64,000 nt of DNA from Chlorobaculum limnaeum (GTDB taxonomy: Bacteria; Bacteroidota; Chlorobiia; Chlorobiales; Chlorobiaceae), in contig NZ_CP017305.1 in the NCBI RefSeq assembly GCF_001747405.1, positions 1,196,001 to 1,260,000 of the forward strand, read 5' to 3'. Positions 8,735 to 18,820 of this stretch are shown in pieces; within the stretch, counting starts at the first letter, position 1, and every line of letters begins with the position of its first letter. The notes beneath the pieces were generated by a model. It had not been told where the DNA came from, did no database searches, and saw nothing but the letters and a program-made list of their open reading frames with translations. Both the position numbers and the translations under genes were made by a program.

Positions 8735-8917
8735 AAAGATTTACAGACGCAACTGGCTTTTTGTGGGTTTTTTGGAAAAGAGCTTTACAAAACAAAGCAC
8801 CTGTGCGGTTGCAAAATTTTGCCATGAAAACCGTGCGTTTTCACTGCCCGGCGCTTGGCGCTCCCGGTGGCGGTTCCTACATTGTTCATTATCAATTATC
8901 AACTCTCCCTTTATCCC

Positions 8918-10174
8918 TTGTCTTTAAGAATCCTTCATACCTCCGACTGGCATCTCGGGCGGTCGCTGTTCGGGCGGAGCCGCCTGCATGAGTTCGAGGC
9001 GTTTCTCGACTGGCTGGCGGGAACCGTCGAGTCGCGCGGCATCGAGGTGCTCGTCGTGGCGGGCGATATTTTCGACACCACCACGCCCGGCAACGCCACG
9101 CAGAAGCTCTACTATCAATTCCTGAACCGCATCGCCCTCACGCCTGGATCGCCGTGCCGACACGTCGTCATCACGAGCGGCAACCACGATTCGCCCACCT
9201 TTCTCGATGCGCCGAAGGAGCTGCTGCGCTCGTTCGACGTGCATGTGCTTGGCGCGGTGACGGGCGAACTGGCGGACGAGGTGCGCGTACTCTTCGACCG
9301 GCAGGGAAGTCCCGAAGCGATTGTCTGCGCGGTGCCGTTCCTGCGGGATCGCGACATTCGCACGGTCGAGCCGGGGGAGAGTCTGGAGGACAAAATCCGC
9401 AAGCTCTCCGACGGTGTCTCGCTGCACTACGCCGAGATTGCGCGGATTGCCGCCGAACGCCGCCGGAGCCTCGGCGAACAGATTCCGGTGATCGCGATGG
9501 GCCACCTCTTCACGGCGGGGTGCGTCACGAGCGAGGATGACGGCGTACGTGAAATTTACGCCGGAGCGCTTTCGATTGTCTGCTCGACCGCCTTTCCGCC
9601 TGTCTTTGACTACGTTGCCCTCGGCCACATGCACGTACCGCAACGGGTTGACAAAACGGAACATATGCGCTATTGCGGCTCGCCGATTCCGATGGGATTC
9701 GGCGAAGCGAAGCAGCAGAAGCTGGTGCTTCAGGTTGATTTCGAGGGGCGCGAGCCGACCGTCACGGAGATCGAAATTCCCCGCTTCCAGCCGCTCGAAC
9801 GGCTCGCCGGGAGCCTCGACGAACTGAGCGCCGCCATTGCCGCGCTGCGGTCGGCGGGCAGCAACGCCTGGCTGGAGATCGACTATCGCGGTGACGAAGC
9901 GCCCGCGACGGTGCAGGAGGCGATGGAGCAGGCGGTCGCGGGATCGCTGCTCGAAATCCGGCGCATCCGCAACAACCGTCCGCTCCAGCAGGCGCTGCGC
10001 CACTCCGCGGCGGACGAGACGCTCCAGCAGCTCGACCCCGAAGCGGTTTTCAACCGCTGCCTCGAAGCGTACGGCACGGACGAATCCCTCCGCCCCGCGC
10101 TCGTCGAGAGCTACCGCGAGGTGCTTCGCTCGATCCGCGAAGAGGACGTGATGGCCGAGGAGACGAAATCATGA
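8918..10174 (+). CDS. sbcD: Exonuclease SbcCD, nuclease subunit SbcD
   Basis: An Mre11-type phosphoesterase of about 418 residues. All metal-binding motifs are visible: TSDWHLG at the start, AGDIFD, SGNHDS, GHLF and LGHMH. SbcD partners SbcC to cut hairpins and protein-blocked ends. I place the start at TTG 8918, giving fMet-SLRILHTSDWHLG, the usual SbcD N-terminus. The open frame runs upstream to 8855, but those codons are a dispersed AT-rich repeat. The 3' end overlaps sbcC by 4 bp (ATGA), which implies translational coupling. Confidence 0.93.
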   Translation: MSLRILHTSDWHLGRSLFGRSRLHEFEAFLDWLAGTVESRGIEVLVVAGDIFDTTTPGNATQKLYYQFLNRIALTPGSPCRHVVITSGNHDSPTFLDAPKELLRSFDVHVLGAVTGELADEVRVLFDRQGSPEAIVCAVPFLRDRDIRTVEPGESLEDKIRKLSDGVSLHYAEIARIAAERRRSLGEQIPVIAMGHLFTAGCVTSEDDGVREIYAGALSIVCSTAFPPVFDYVALGHMHVPQRVDKTEHMRYCGSPIPMGFGEAKQQKLVLQVDFEGREPTVTEIEIPRFQPLERLAGSLDELSAAIAALRSAGSNAWLEIDYRGDEAPATVQEAMEQAVAGSLLEIRRIRNNRPLQQALRHSAADETLQQLDPEAVFNRCLEAYGTDESLRPALVESYREVLRSIREEDVMAEETKS

Positions 10175-13100
10175 TTATCCAGAAGCTCCGTTTCGCCAAT
10201 CTGAACTCGCTGCAAGGGGAGTGGGAGATCGATTTCACCCGGCCCGACTATCTTTCGGACGGGCTGTTTGCCATCACCGGCCCCACCGGATCGGGCAAAA
10301 GCACCATTCTCGACGCCATTTGCCTCGCGCTCTACGGCCAGACGCCGCGCCTCGGGCGGATCACCAAAAGCAGCAACGAAATCATGTCGCGCCATGCGGG
10401 GGACTGCTTCGCCGAGGTGACCTTCGCGACGGCTTCCGGCGCGTACCGCTGCCACTGGAGCCAGCACCGCTCCCGCCACAAGCGCGGCGGCGAGTTGCAG
10501 GCGCAGAAGCATGAGATTTCCGACGCGGCGTCGGGCGCGGTTATCCAGACAAAATTGCAGGAGACGTTGCTGGAAGTCGAGGCGCGAACCGGCATGGACT
10601 TCGACCGCTTCACCCGTTCGATGCTGCTCGCCCAGGGCGCGTTTGCGAAGTTTTTGCTGGCGGACGCCGACGAGCGCGCTCCCGTGCTCGAACAGATCAC
10701 CGGCACGGTACTTTACTCGACTATTTCGATGAAGGTGCACGAGCGGCGGCGCGACGAGCAGGCGCGGCTCGACCGGATTCAGCTCGAATGCGAGGGCATC
10801 CGCCTTTTGAGCGAGGAGGAGCTGCGAGTGCTCGAAAACGAGCGAGCGGAGCGCATCGAAACGGAACACGAGTTGAACGCCGAGTTCGAAAGCGACTCGG
10901 CGGCGCTGCGCTGGCTTCAGGAGATCGCCCGTCTCGAAGAGTTGCTCGCGGCCATCGGCGGCGAAGCAACGGCGCTCGACGTCGAGCGCGAGGCGTTTCG
11001 GCCGGACGCGGAGCGGCTCCGGCTTGCCCGCAACGCCGCCGCCGTCGAACCGCTGCACGCCGTGCTGACGCTGAAACGGGCGCAGTTGCAGCGTGACAGC
11101 GATGAACTTGCCGCCCGGGAGGCGGGGCGTCCCGATGCCGAGCATGAGTGCCGGGAGGCGGAAGCGCGGCACGAAGCTGCCGCAGCGGCGCTCGCTTCGG
11201 CGCAGGAGAGCGTGGCGGCGGCGAAGCCGCTCATCGCGCAGGCGCGTCAGCTCGACGCGGTGATCGAGGGCAAGCGGCTGGAGGCCGGGCGGCGCAAGCG
11301 GGAGCTGGAAGCGCTCGAAGAGCGGCGCGGGCGGCTTGACGCCGAACGCACGGCGGCTTCGGCGAGCGTCGCATCCTCTCGCAATGAATTGCTGGCTCTC
11401 CGAACCTGGCAGGAGGAACATCGCGAGGATGCATCGCTCGTCGGCGCGCTCTCGGGCATCCGCCACGCCTTCGATGAATTGCGCCCGGCTGCGGAGCGGG
11501 AGCAGGCGGCGGCGTCCGGCATCGCCTCCGTCCGGCAATCTATCGAGAGCTTGCGAGATGAGATCGCGAAGATCGAGCTTGAATCGAAAGCCTCGCAAAT
11601 CGCGTACGATGAGGCCCGCCAGTCGCTCGACGAGCGCAAGGCGTTGTTCGATTCGCAGCTTGGCGGCTCGACGCTCAAGGCGCTTCGCGACCAGCTCGAA
11701 CTGCTGCGCGAGCGCCGACGGCTGCTCGAAGAGATCGTAACGCTCTATGCGTCGGGCAAGAAGCTGCTGCCGAAGATCGAGCGGATCGACACGGAGATTC
11801 AGGAGAGCGAACGCAGGCGTGGCGACAGGTTGCTCAAGCTCGATCATGCCCGCGAGCTTCTCGCCCATGCGGAGCGCGAGGCGGCTTCGCAGGAAGAGAT
11901 CGCGCGGCTGGCCGACAAGGTGCGCAGTTACGAACAGGATCGGCTCGCTCTCGTGGAGGGCAAGCCCTGTCCGCTGTGCGGTTCGGAGCACCATCCTTAT
12001 GCTGACGGCTTGTTGCCCGAGCGCGGCCAGGAAGCGTTGCAAGCGGCGCGAACTGCCGCGCGGGAGCGTGACGCGGCTGTCCGAAAGCTCGAAATCGAGC
12101 TTGCCTCGCTTGGCAAGGAGATCGAACAGATGCAGCAGCATCGCGATGACCTGGCCGCCATGCGCGAGTCGTCCGGGCGGCAGTGCCTTGCGTTGCTCCA
12201 AAAAGCAGGTATCGCAACCGCGCCGCGTGAAGCCGAGCCGGTCGTGCTCGAAGCGCTTGCGGAGAGCGGGCGAAAGGCTGACGAGCTTTCCGCCCGCATC
12301 GAGCAGCTCGACCTGCTTGAGCAGCGGATTCGCGAAGATGAAGCCCGCTTGCAGCAGCTCTCCGAAACCGCGCGAAACGACGAGCGTCGGCTCGAATTGG
12401 CCTCGGAGCATCTGCGCGTCAGTCGCCTCGACCTCGCGCGTCTCGAACGCGAGCGCGAAGCCGTGCGTCGAGAACTCGGCGAGCGGACGCTGCTCTTGCG
12501 CCGTCTCGTCGAACCGTACGGCGTCACGAACGATGAGGAGATTGCCGAATCGCTCCTCGCCGGGCTGGAAGAGCGGCGCGATGCGTGGGTGAGCGAGGAG
12601 GCGCGGGGCAAGAGTCTCGAACGCTCTGTGCAGGATGGCGAATCGTCACTCCGCAACATCGACGAACAGCTTGCTGCGCTCGATGCCGACCTCGTCGCCC
12701 GGTGCGAGGAGGCAGCAGCGGTAGTCGCTGATGTCGAATCCGGCAGAAAAGAGCGATATGAATTGTTTGGCGACAAATCACCCGATGCCGAGGAGGAGCG
12801 GCTCGAACGCCTTGCGCAGGCGGCGCGTGACCATCTCACGAGTGCGTCGGAAATGCTCAGCGCCGCGCGGCAGGCGCTTGCCGTGCTCGATACCTCGATA
12901 GCGGAGCTGCGTCGCAACGTCGAAGAGGAGCGCACGGAGGTCGGGAGCAGGGAGGCGGAGTTCGCCAAAGCGCTCGCCGGAAAAGGGTTTGCCGACGAAG
13001 CGGCGTTTGTCGCGGCCTCGCTTCCGGAGGCCGAACGCGAGCGGCTCGAAAGCGCCGCGACTTCGCTGGAGAACCGGAAGCGCGACATCGATCTCAGGCG

Positions 13101-13836
13101 CTCCGACCGTGAGGCGCGGTTGCGAGATGAGCTGGAGCGCCGCCTCACGGCGTCGTCCGCCGACGAGCTTGCGGTGCGGCTCGAAGCGCTTCACGAGAGG
13201 CTTCGAGAGGTGCGCGGGCGGATCGGAGCCATTGCGAGCCAGCTCGAAGCGCACGCGCAGGCGGCGGAAGAGCATCGCTCGAAAATGGCGGCGGTCGAAG
13301 CGCAGAGAGCCGAGTGCCGTCGCTGGGAAATGCTGCACAATCTGATTGGCTCGGCGGACGGCAAGAAGTTCCGTAACTTCGCGCAGGGTATCACCTTCGA
13401 GATCATGATCACCCACGCCAACAAGCAGCTCTCGCGCATGACTGATCGCTACGTGCTTCTGCACGATCCCGCGGGCGCGCTCGAACTGAGCGTCATAGAC
13501 CAGTGGCAGGCGGGCGAAGTGCGCTCCACGCGCAACCTCTCGGGCGGCGAGAGCTTCATCGTCAGCCTCGCGCTCGCGCTCGGCCTGTCGCAGATGTCGA
13601 GCCGAAACGTTCGCGTCGATTCGCTCTTTCTCGACGAAGGGTTCGGCACCCTCGACGAAGAGGCGCTCGAAACGGCGCTGAAAACGCTTGGCAGCCTCCA
13701 GCAGTCCGGCAAGCTGATCGGCATCATCTCGCACGTACCCGCCCTTCGGGATCGCATCGCCACGCACATCAAAGTCACACCGCAGAGCGGCGGCAGGAGC
13801 GCCATCGAAGGCCCCGGCGTCAGCGGCCCTGGGTGA
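10171..13836 (+). CDS. sbcC: Exonuclease SbcCD, ATPase subunit SbcC
   Basis: A 1221-residue Rad50/SMC-like ATPase. The N-terminal Walker A is GPTGSGKSTILDA (near residue 37). Long Glu/Arg/Ala-rich coiled coils flank a zinc hook, CPLC at residues 600-603, almost exactly at the midpoint. The C-terminal half-domain has the ABC signature NLSGGESF and Walker B SLFLDEGFGTLD. It forms the ring-shaped SbcCD nuclease with the gene just upstream. Length is normal for the family and I see no truncation. Confidence 0.95.
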   Translation: MIIQKLRFANLNSLQGEWEIDFTRPDYLSDGLFAITGPTGSGKSTILDAICLALYGQTPRLGRITKSSNEIMSRHAGDCFAEVTFATASGAYRCHWSQHRSRHKRGGELQAQKHEISDAASGAVIQTKLQETLLEVEARTGMDFDRFTRSMLLAQGAFAKFLLADADERAPVLEQITGTVLYSTISMKVHERRRDEQARLDRIQLECEGIRLLSEEELRVLENERAERIETEHELNAEFESDSAALRWLQEIARLEELLAAIGGEATALDVEREAFRPDAERLRLARNAAAVEPLHAVLTLKRAQLQRDSDELAAREAGRPDAEHECREAEARHEAAAAALASAQESVAAAKPLIAQARQLDAVIEGKRLEAGRRKRELEALEERRGRLDAERTAASASVASSRNELLALRTWQEEHREDASLVGALSGIRHAFDELRPAAEREQAAASGIASVRQSIESLRDEIAKIELESKASQIAYDEARQSLDERKALFDSQLGGSTLKALRDQLELLRERRRLLEEIVTLYASGKKLLPKIERIDTEIQESERRRGDRLLKLDHARELLAHAEREAASQEEIARLADKVRSYEQDRLALVEGKPCPLCGSEHHPYADGLLPERGQEALQAARTAARERDAAVRKLEIELASLGKEIEQMQQHRDDLAAMRESSGRQCLALLQKAGIATAPREAEPVVLEALAESGRKADELSARIEQLDLLEQRIREDEARLQQLSETARNDERRLELASEHLRVSRLDLARLEREREAVRRELGERTLLLRRLVEPYGVTNDEEIAESLLAGLEERRDAWVSEEARGKSLERSVQDGESSLRNIDEQLAALDADLVARCEEAAAVVADVESGRKERYELFGDKSPDAEEERLERLAQAARDHLTSASEMLSAARQALAVLDTSIAELRRNVEEERTEVGSREAEFAKALAGKGFADEAAFVAASLPEAERERLESAATSLENRKRDIDLRRSDREARLRDELERRLTASSADELAVRLEALHERLREVRGRIGAIASQLEAHAQAAEEHRSKMAAVEAQRAECRRWEMLHNLIGSADGKKFRNFAQGITFEIMITHANKQLSRMTDRYVLLHDPAGALELSVIDQWQAGEVRSTRNLSGGESFIVSLALALGLSQMSSRNVRVDSLFLDEGFGTLDEEALETALKTLGSLQQSGKLIGIISHVPALRDRIATHIKVTPQSGGRSAIEGPGVSGPG

Positions 13837-13850
13837 CGCTGGCAACGGCC

Positions 13851-14441
13851 TCAGTAGTAGGCAACCAGATAGTAGATGTTCTTCTGGAGTTCGCTTATGA
13901 CGAAGCGGTAGCTGATGTCGTTGCGCCACCAGAAGAGGGGGTGCCACCAGGCGGGTTCGGTCGCTACCAGCCGGAAACGCTTGCCGCTGCCCGCAAACAC
14001 CTTTTTCCAGGTTTTGTTCAGGCGCAGCATGTGCGGCGGATCGCTCACTACGAGCGCACTCTTCCACCCGTTTTTATCCATCAGGTCCGAGGTGTTTTCC
14101 GCCTCCTCCCAGCTCGTTTCCGACCAGGTATCGACCACGATGTTTTTTCTCGGCACGCCACGCTGGATGAGCCTGCGTTCACGCCAGTTCGGACGATCAG
14201 GATGGTAGTAGCGGCTGTCGATGCCGGTCAGCAGGATGTGCCTGGCGTAACCGGCCTTGTAGAGATCGCCTCCCTTTTTTACCCGCAGCCCGTCGTCACC
14301 ACCCAGAACCACGATCACGTCAGCCTTTTCGGGTTTTGCCGAATGCAGCGACACGAGAAGCCCGAGACCAAGATAGAGCGTGGCGCACAAGGCGCTTGAG
14401 ATCAGGAAGAAAAGCAGGGAGATTTTCAGAAAAGCTTTCAT
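13851..14441 (-). CDS. YdcF/SanA/ElyC-family protein (DUF218)
   Basis: A 196-residue protein with one N-terminal membrane segment (about residues 7-30) and a DUF218 fold. ADVIVVLGGDDGLRVKKGGDLYKAGYA and the later LLTGID are the family signature. Members act at the cell envelope (SanA, ElyC) but the reaction is unknown. It converges on sbcC with only 14 bp between the genes. Confidence 0.85.
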   Translation of the reverse strand: MKAFLKISLLFFLISSALCATLYLGLGLLVSLHSAKPEKADVIVVLGGDDGLRVKKGGDLYKAGYARHILLTGIDSRYYHPDRPNWRERRLIQRGVPRKNIVVDTWSETSWEEAENTSDLMDKNGWKSALVVSDPPHMLRLNKTWKKVFAGSGKRFRLVATEPAWWHPLFWWRNDISYRFVISELQKNIYYLVAYY

Positions 14442-14930
14442 GGTAGCGAACGGCTGTAATGACTGATCGTGTAACTAAGGATTAAGGAGTTCGGGCAAAG
14501 GCCAAACCGGGAATTGGAGGTTCTGCAAAGGGTTTGCCGTTGCGCCTGCCGCGTACGCCGCGATTGCTGGCGGCAGAGAGGTTCTGTAGGTTCCGGATGT
14601 GGCATCGGGGTTATTCCCGAAAATAAAATACGCAGCCAAAGAACGGAAACGGAAAAAACTAGCATGACGCAGAGGTGATCCCGTTTGTTGTGCTGAAATC
14701 TATAACTCTTTTTGAAATATCAATTATGTTCTTTTTCAGGCCGAGCGATTTTCTTTGATTTTGGTGTGATGCATTATTTGCGTGTTATTTGGGGTGTTTG
14801 TTTGCGTATTATTTTAAATTGTTCGTATATTGCTGTAAGTGTGGTGAATAAAGTAGTTTCCAACTGTTTGCCCGTGTCAGCTCGCTGGCAATGAGGAGTG
14901 GAAGCGTAAATAACACGAGAAGGGGGGAAG
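14442..14930. other. Non-coding gap, no gene seen
   Basis: The left half is GC-rich and the right half (from about 14690) is strongly AT-rich. I find no credible coding frame, tRNA or clear terminator. The AT-rich part may hold the promoter of the small membrane protein downstream. Confidence 0.4.
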
Positions 14931-15338
14931 ATGGATACAAGCCATATCGGTGCCATTCTGGTTTTATTGATAATCATATATTTTCTGTTCCGTCTTGGGC
15001 ATGCGCTGGCTACCGGTTATTTCAACAACCCGTTTTATCCTTGGGTGGGCGCGATTTTTCTTTTTCTGATGGGATTGGAGCCAGTTCTGGATAATAAAAA
15101 TCCTGCCGGTTTTCTGTGGTTTATTCCCATATGCACCTATATCCTGCTGAAGCTTTTCGATGGTTTGAGTTTTGAAACATCGCTGAAGCAACGTTCCAAA
15201 GCGGTTGTTTTTTCGGCAGGATCGTCCATCATTGTTTACCTGATAACGCATCATTTTTTTCATTTTGGCGTTATGGAGGCATCGCTCGGTTCGATCATTG
15301 CTGCTTTTATCCTTGGTAAGGCGGGTTTCACTTCATAG
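14931..15338 (+). CDS. Small integral membrane protein, unknown function
   Basis: A 135-residue hydrophobic protein that I do not recognise. About four membrane segments are visible: residues 6-28, 37-53, 61-76 and 90-128, the last possibly two helices. There is no signal peptide or metal motif. The start is supported by a strong ribosome-binding site (AAGGGGGGAAG) just before the ATG. It stands alone in an AT-rich stretch between larger gaps. Confidence 0.65.
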   Translation: MDTSHIGAILVLLIIIYFLFRLGHALATGYFNNPFYPWVGAIFLFLMGLEPVLDNKNPAGFLWFIPICTYILLKLFDGLSFETSLKQRSKAVVFSAGSSIIVYLITHHFFHFGVMEASLGSIIAAFILGKAGFTS

Positions 15339-15590
15339 TTCCACTCCGGGATTCATCGCACATATTTCCTGATCCGTTCGCAGAATGGATGGTCAACCTG
15401 GCGCAAAGAATGATTGACCTGTGCATTCCATCAAACCAAAATTACGGTTGAATCGATTTTTTTCAGGCAGTCAGATTTCCGTTTATTCCCGTCTCAATAA
15501 ATACTTTTCGTATATATAACGAGACGATACGGCCATTTGTTTCAATACCTGCGGGGAATTGGATGAAAGAGACCGATGAAAAGTCAGCGG

Positions 15591-16220
15591 TCAGGAGGCG
15601 GCGTCGTTGTCGATCGTTTCTTCGATGAGGTTGTTGAGGTCGTCGGGAAGATGATTGTCCTGAACGTCGAGAATTCGCACTCCGGTGGCGAAGCGTTTGC
15701 TGTAGTAGCTTTCGTTGAGGGTGTCGCGGGTGATGCCTTTGGAGAGCGAGGAGTGGACGAAGGTGTCGTTGCCGATGAAAATGCCTACGTGGTTGATGCG
15801 GTTTTTGCCGTTCGTGAAGAAGACAAGATCGCCGGGCCGGAGTTCGCTTCGGTCAACCTTTGCTCCTATCGATGCCATTTCACGTGACGAACGCGGCAGA
15901 TTGACGTCAAGCTCCTTGTTGAACATGAAGCGGACAAAACCCGAGCAGTCGAAACCCGAAGGGGTATCTCCGCCGAAACGGTAACGGATGCCGAGGTACT
16001 GCCTGACGTTGGTAAAAAGATTCCTGATGTTTTCCGCCGATTGTTTGACCGGCGTCATCATTGTGGCGGAAGGGGAAGCGGGGGCGATGTCGGTTAGCTC
16101 ATCGGCAGCCATCAGAGCCGGAGAGTTGAAACACAGAGATGCGGCAACGGTTGCGCAGGCCATGAGCCGTTTCAGAACCGGAAGGTCTGTCCATGATTGT
16201 CGCTCTCTTCGCATAGGCAC
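15591..16220 (-). CDS. NlpC/P60 family cell-wall hydrolase
   Basis: A 209-residue exported peptidase. A signal peptide ends near residue 38 (ALMA-ADE). The NlpC/P60 domain carries the catalytic Cys in GFDCSGF (C92), the His in INHVGIFIG and a third polar residue near FVHSS. These enzymes cut peptidoglycan stem peptides (gamma-D-glutamyl-diamino acid bonds). The domain is preceded by a short linker and no LysM or SH3 domain is present. It acts in the periplasm, probably in wall remodelling. Confidence 0.92.
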   Translation of the reverse strand: MPMRRERQSWTDLPVLKRLMACATVAASLCFNSPALMAADELTDIAPASPSATMMTPVKQSAENIRNLFTNVRQYLGIRYRFGGDTPSGFDCSGFVRFMFNKELDVNLPRSSREMASIGAKVDRSELRPGDLVFFTNGKNRINHVGIFIGNDTFVHSSLSKGITRDTLNESYYSKRFATGVRILDVQDNHLPDDLNNLIEETIDNDAAS

Positions 16221-16284
16221 TGGGGTTTTGCCAACTATCGGAATGAACTATAGTTGACAACGTTAAAGCTTTTGTTACAGAACT

Positions 16285-18525
16285 TTACAGTTTAGGACTC
16301 TTTTCCGGATTCTCCAAACCGTCCTGACGGCGCTGTCGTTTTTTTCTTAGCTTTTTTCTGATTTGTAACTGATTTTTTTTGATGAACTCGGAGGCATCCT
16401 CACCGATTTTACGGATAACCGCGCTTCCGAACGGGAAGGATTTCGGGGCGATCACATCGCCATACCCCTCTTCGATGCTGCTGGAGTTGAATTGCGCCGG
16501 ATAGATCATGATCTTGCTGATGTCGGGAACATGCTTTTCGAGACGCTCCGGCACGTGGTCGAAAAAGGGGCGGTAGGAGACCGACTCCCGGCGGGCGCTG
16601 ACGAATGCGATAAGGTCGTCAGCCCTGAACTGGAGCTTCTGTTTCGGCATGTCCTCCCATTCGCGGAAGTTTTTGAAGGTCTGGTACAGAACTGGCGAGC
16701 CGGAAAGCTTCGTTTTCAGCGCCTCAGTGATCGCCAGACGGCTTTTACGGTCGCAATGGATCAGCAGGGGTATGCCCAGCTCCTGGGAGAGGCGGCTCAT
16801 TTTACGCACCCACTGCGCGAATCCCTTCTCCTTTTCGGAGAGCGGCGGGCAGATCGCCACGACTCTGCGGTGCAGGGCGAGCGGGCGCGTGAGATGGCAG
16901 ATCATCGTGGTTTTGCAGGTGCATCCCACGATGCTCTCCGTGGCGTCGTTGATCATCCGGTCGATGAACCCCTGACGGCTCGGCCAGTCGAAAATGATCA
17001 GGTCGGACTGCGACTCCTTGACCGTTCTGCCGATGCCGCTGCAAATGTTGTAGTCGATGGTGGCAACGATGTTCAGGCGGGTGTCGAACGAAGCCGCAAA
17101 ATTGACTGCTGCGGCCAGCTCTTTCCGCGCTTTTTTTACGTTTAGCTCCGCCTCCTGATCGTTGGGTACGACGCTCAGCAGGGTCAGCGGATTGGGTGAA
17201 CGCTTTTCGCGGATCATCACCGCCAGCTCCAGCACCCGTTCGGAGGGTTTTCCCTCGGCGATGGGCAGCAGAATCTGCTCGTCGGTTTCACCGGGTTTGA
17301 TTTCATCGGTATGCTCGCCGTTTTCTTCAAGCACCAGTTTCTTGGATGCGGCCTCCGTCATGAGCGAAGCCACGATGCAGGTCACGAGGATGAGGATGAT
17401 GGTGCCGTTGAGAATGTTCAGGTCGATGATGCGGGCCTGGTAGCCGACGAGGATGATCGCGATGGTGGCGGCGGCGTGGGAGCTGCTCAGGCCGAAGATC
17501 ATCTGGCCCTGCGCCTTTGAGTATCCGAGCGCTTTCCGGGTGAGCAGGGCGGCGACCCATTTTCCGGTGAGCGCCACGACGGTCAGCACGGCCGCGATGA
17601 TCAGCGATACCGGAGTGCTCATGATCACGCGCAGGTCCACCAGCATCCCGACGCTGATGAGGAAAAAGGGAATAAAGAGCGAATTGCCGATGAACTCGAT
17701 GCGGTTCATCAGCGCCGATGCGTTCGGGATGAGCGGATTGAGCGCGAGGCCCGCCGCGAAGGCGCCAACGATCGGCTCGATTCCGGCAAGCTTTGCAAGG
17801 AATGCCGAAAAAAAGACGGCAGCCAGCACAAAGATATAATGGGCATGTTTCTCGTTTTCGAGCCTGGTGAAAAACCAGCGGGCGATGGCGGGCAAAACGA
17901 GAAAGACAATAAGCGTGAAAAATGAAAACGAAATAGCCAGGTGCAACCAGAAGTTCTGGTCGATACTACCCTGGCTGTAGTTGATGATGAGCGCCAGAAT
18001 GATAAGCACGGCGGTATCGGTCAGGATCGTGCCGCCCACCGTAATTGCCACGGCCTGGTTTTTGGCTACCCCCATGCGGCTTGCTATCGGGTAGGCCACC
18101 AGCGTGTGCGTGGCGAACATGCTGGCTGTCAAAAGGCTCGTGCTCAGTGGATAGTTCAAAATGTAGCGGCAGACCGGATAGCCGATGGCGATGGGGATCG
18201 CGAAGGTCAGCGCGCCGAACAGGACGCTTTTGTACCGGTTTTTTCTGAAATCGTTTACATCGAGTTCGAGGCCCGCGATGAAGAGGATGTAGAGCAGGCC
18301 TATGGTCGAAAACAGCTCCACCGCCGAGCTTTTTTCGAGCAGGTTCAGGCTGTGCGGGCCGATGAACACGCCCGAGAGGATCAGGCCTACCGTGCCGGGA
18401 ATGTTGAAGCGTTTGAAGACGATCGGCGCAAGCAGGATGATGAACAGCACGAGCGAAAAGACCAGCACGGGGTTGGTCAACGGAAGATGGAACTCCTTGA
18501 GAAGCTGTTGGTAATAGGATTCCAT
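16285..18525 (-). CDS. Cation:proton antiporter (CPA2/Kef type) with C-terminal cytoplasmic domain
   Basis: A membrane transporter of about 746 residues. Residues up to about 400 hold 11-13 helices of the Na+/H+ exchanger family, with the typical GLILSGVFIGPHSLN and GAFAAGLALNPLIP segments. The C-terminal 330 residues look like tandem universal-stress-like domains; no TrkA-N motif is obvious. The frame continues upstream to 18603, but the ATG at 18525 (MESYYQQLLKEF) has an AGAGGA site 9 nt upstream and I prefer it. It exchanges K+ or Na+ for H+. Confidence 0.92.
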   Translation of the reverse strand: MESYYQQLLKEFHLPLTNPVLVFSLVLFIILLAPIVFKRFNIPGTVGLILSGVFIGPHSLNLLEKSSAVELFSTIGLLYILFIAGLELDVNDFRKNRYKSVLFGALTFAIPIAIGYPVCRYILNYPLSTSLLTASMFATHTLVAYPIASRMGVAKNQAVAITVGGTILTDTAVLIILALIINYSQGSIDQNFWLHLAISFSFFTLIVFLVLPAIARWFFTRLENEKHAHYIFVLAAVFFSAFLAKLAGIEPIVGAFAAGLALNPLIPNASALMNRIEFIGNSLFIPFFLISVGMLVDLRVIMSTPVSLIIAAVLTVVALTGKWVAALLTRKALGYSKAQGQMIFGLSSSHAAATIAIILVGYQARIIDLNILNGTIILILVTCIVASLMTEAASKKLVLEENGEHTDEIKPGETDEQILLPIAEGKPSERVLELAVMIREKRSPNPLTLLSVVPNDQEAELNVKKARKELAAAVNFAASFDTRLNIVATIDYNICSGIGRTVKESQSDLIIFDWPSRQGFIDRMINDATESIVGCTCKTTMICHLTRPLALHRRVVAICPPLSEKEKGFAQWVRKMSRLSQELGIPLLIHCDRKSRLAITEALKTKLSGSPVLYQTFKNFREWEDMPKQKLQFRADDLIAFVSARRESVSYRPFFDHVPERLEKHVPDISKIMIYPAQFNSSSIEEGYGDVIAPKSFPFGSAVIRKIGEDASEFIKKNQLQIRKKLRKKRQRRQDGLENPEKSPKL

Positions 18526-18820
18526 GCTCGTGCGTCCTCTTCTGGTTTGGTTTGCTGACCTAAGGGCGACCGGGTTGAATTTAAGCAATTTAACTGAATG
18601 CACAGGTTTTATGCCTCAGATAGCCAAGGCTGCTTTCTCCTTGAGCTATTTTTTATGAGAATCTCGCAAAGTACTTTACAAGACAAAGTGTAAGAAAGGG
18701 TAATGAAATGCAACTGGCAAAAACAGGCGTCACTTCATTCAGATTATGGTTCGCTTGGTAGTCGTTACTCGCCACGCTATTTTCTCTCTTCTTGAGAAAA
18801 CACTGTTTCCATTGCACTGT

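Noticed and set aside
10111-12411. 766-residue minus-strand frame across sbcC
   Set aside because: Antisense shadow of the SbcC coiled coil with repetitive Arg/Leu content.
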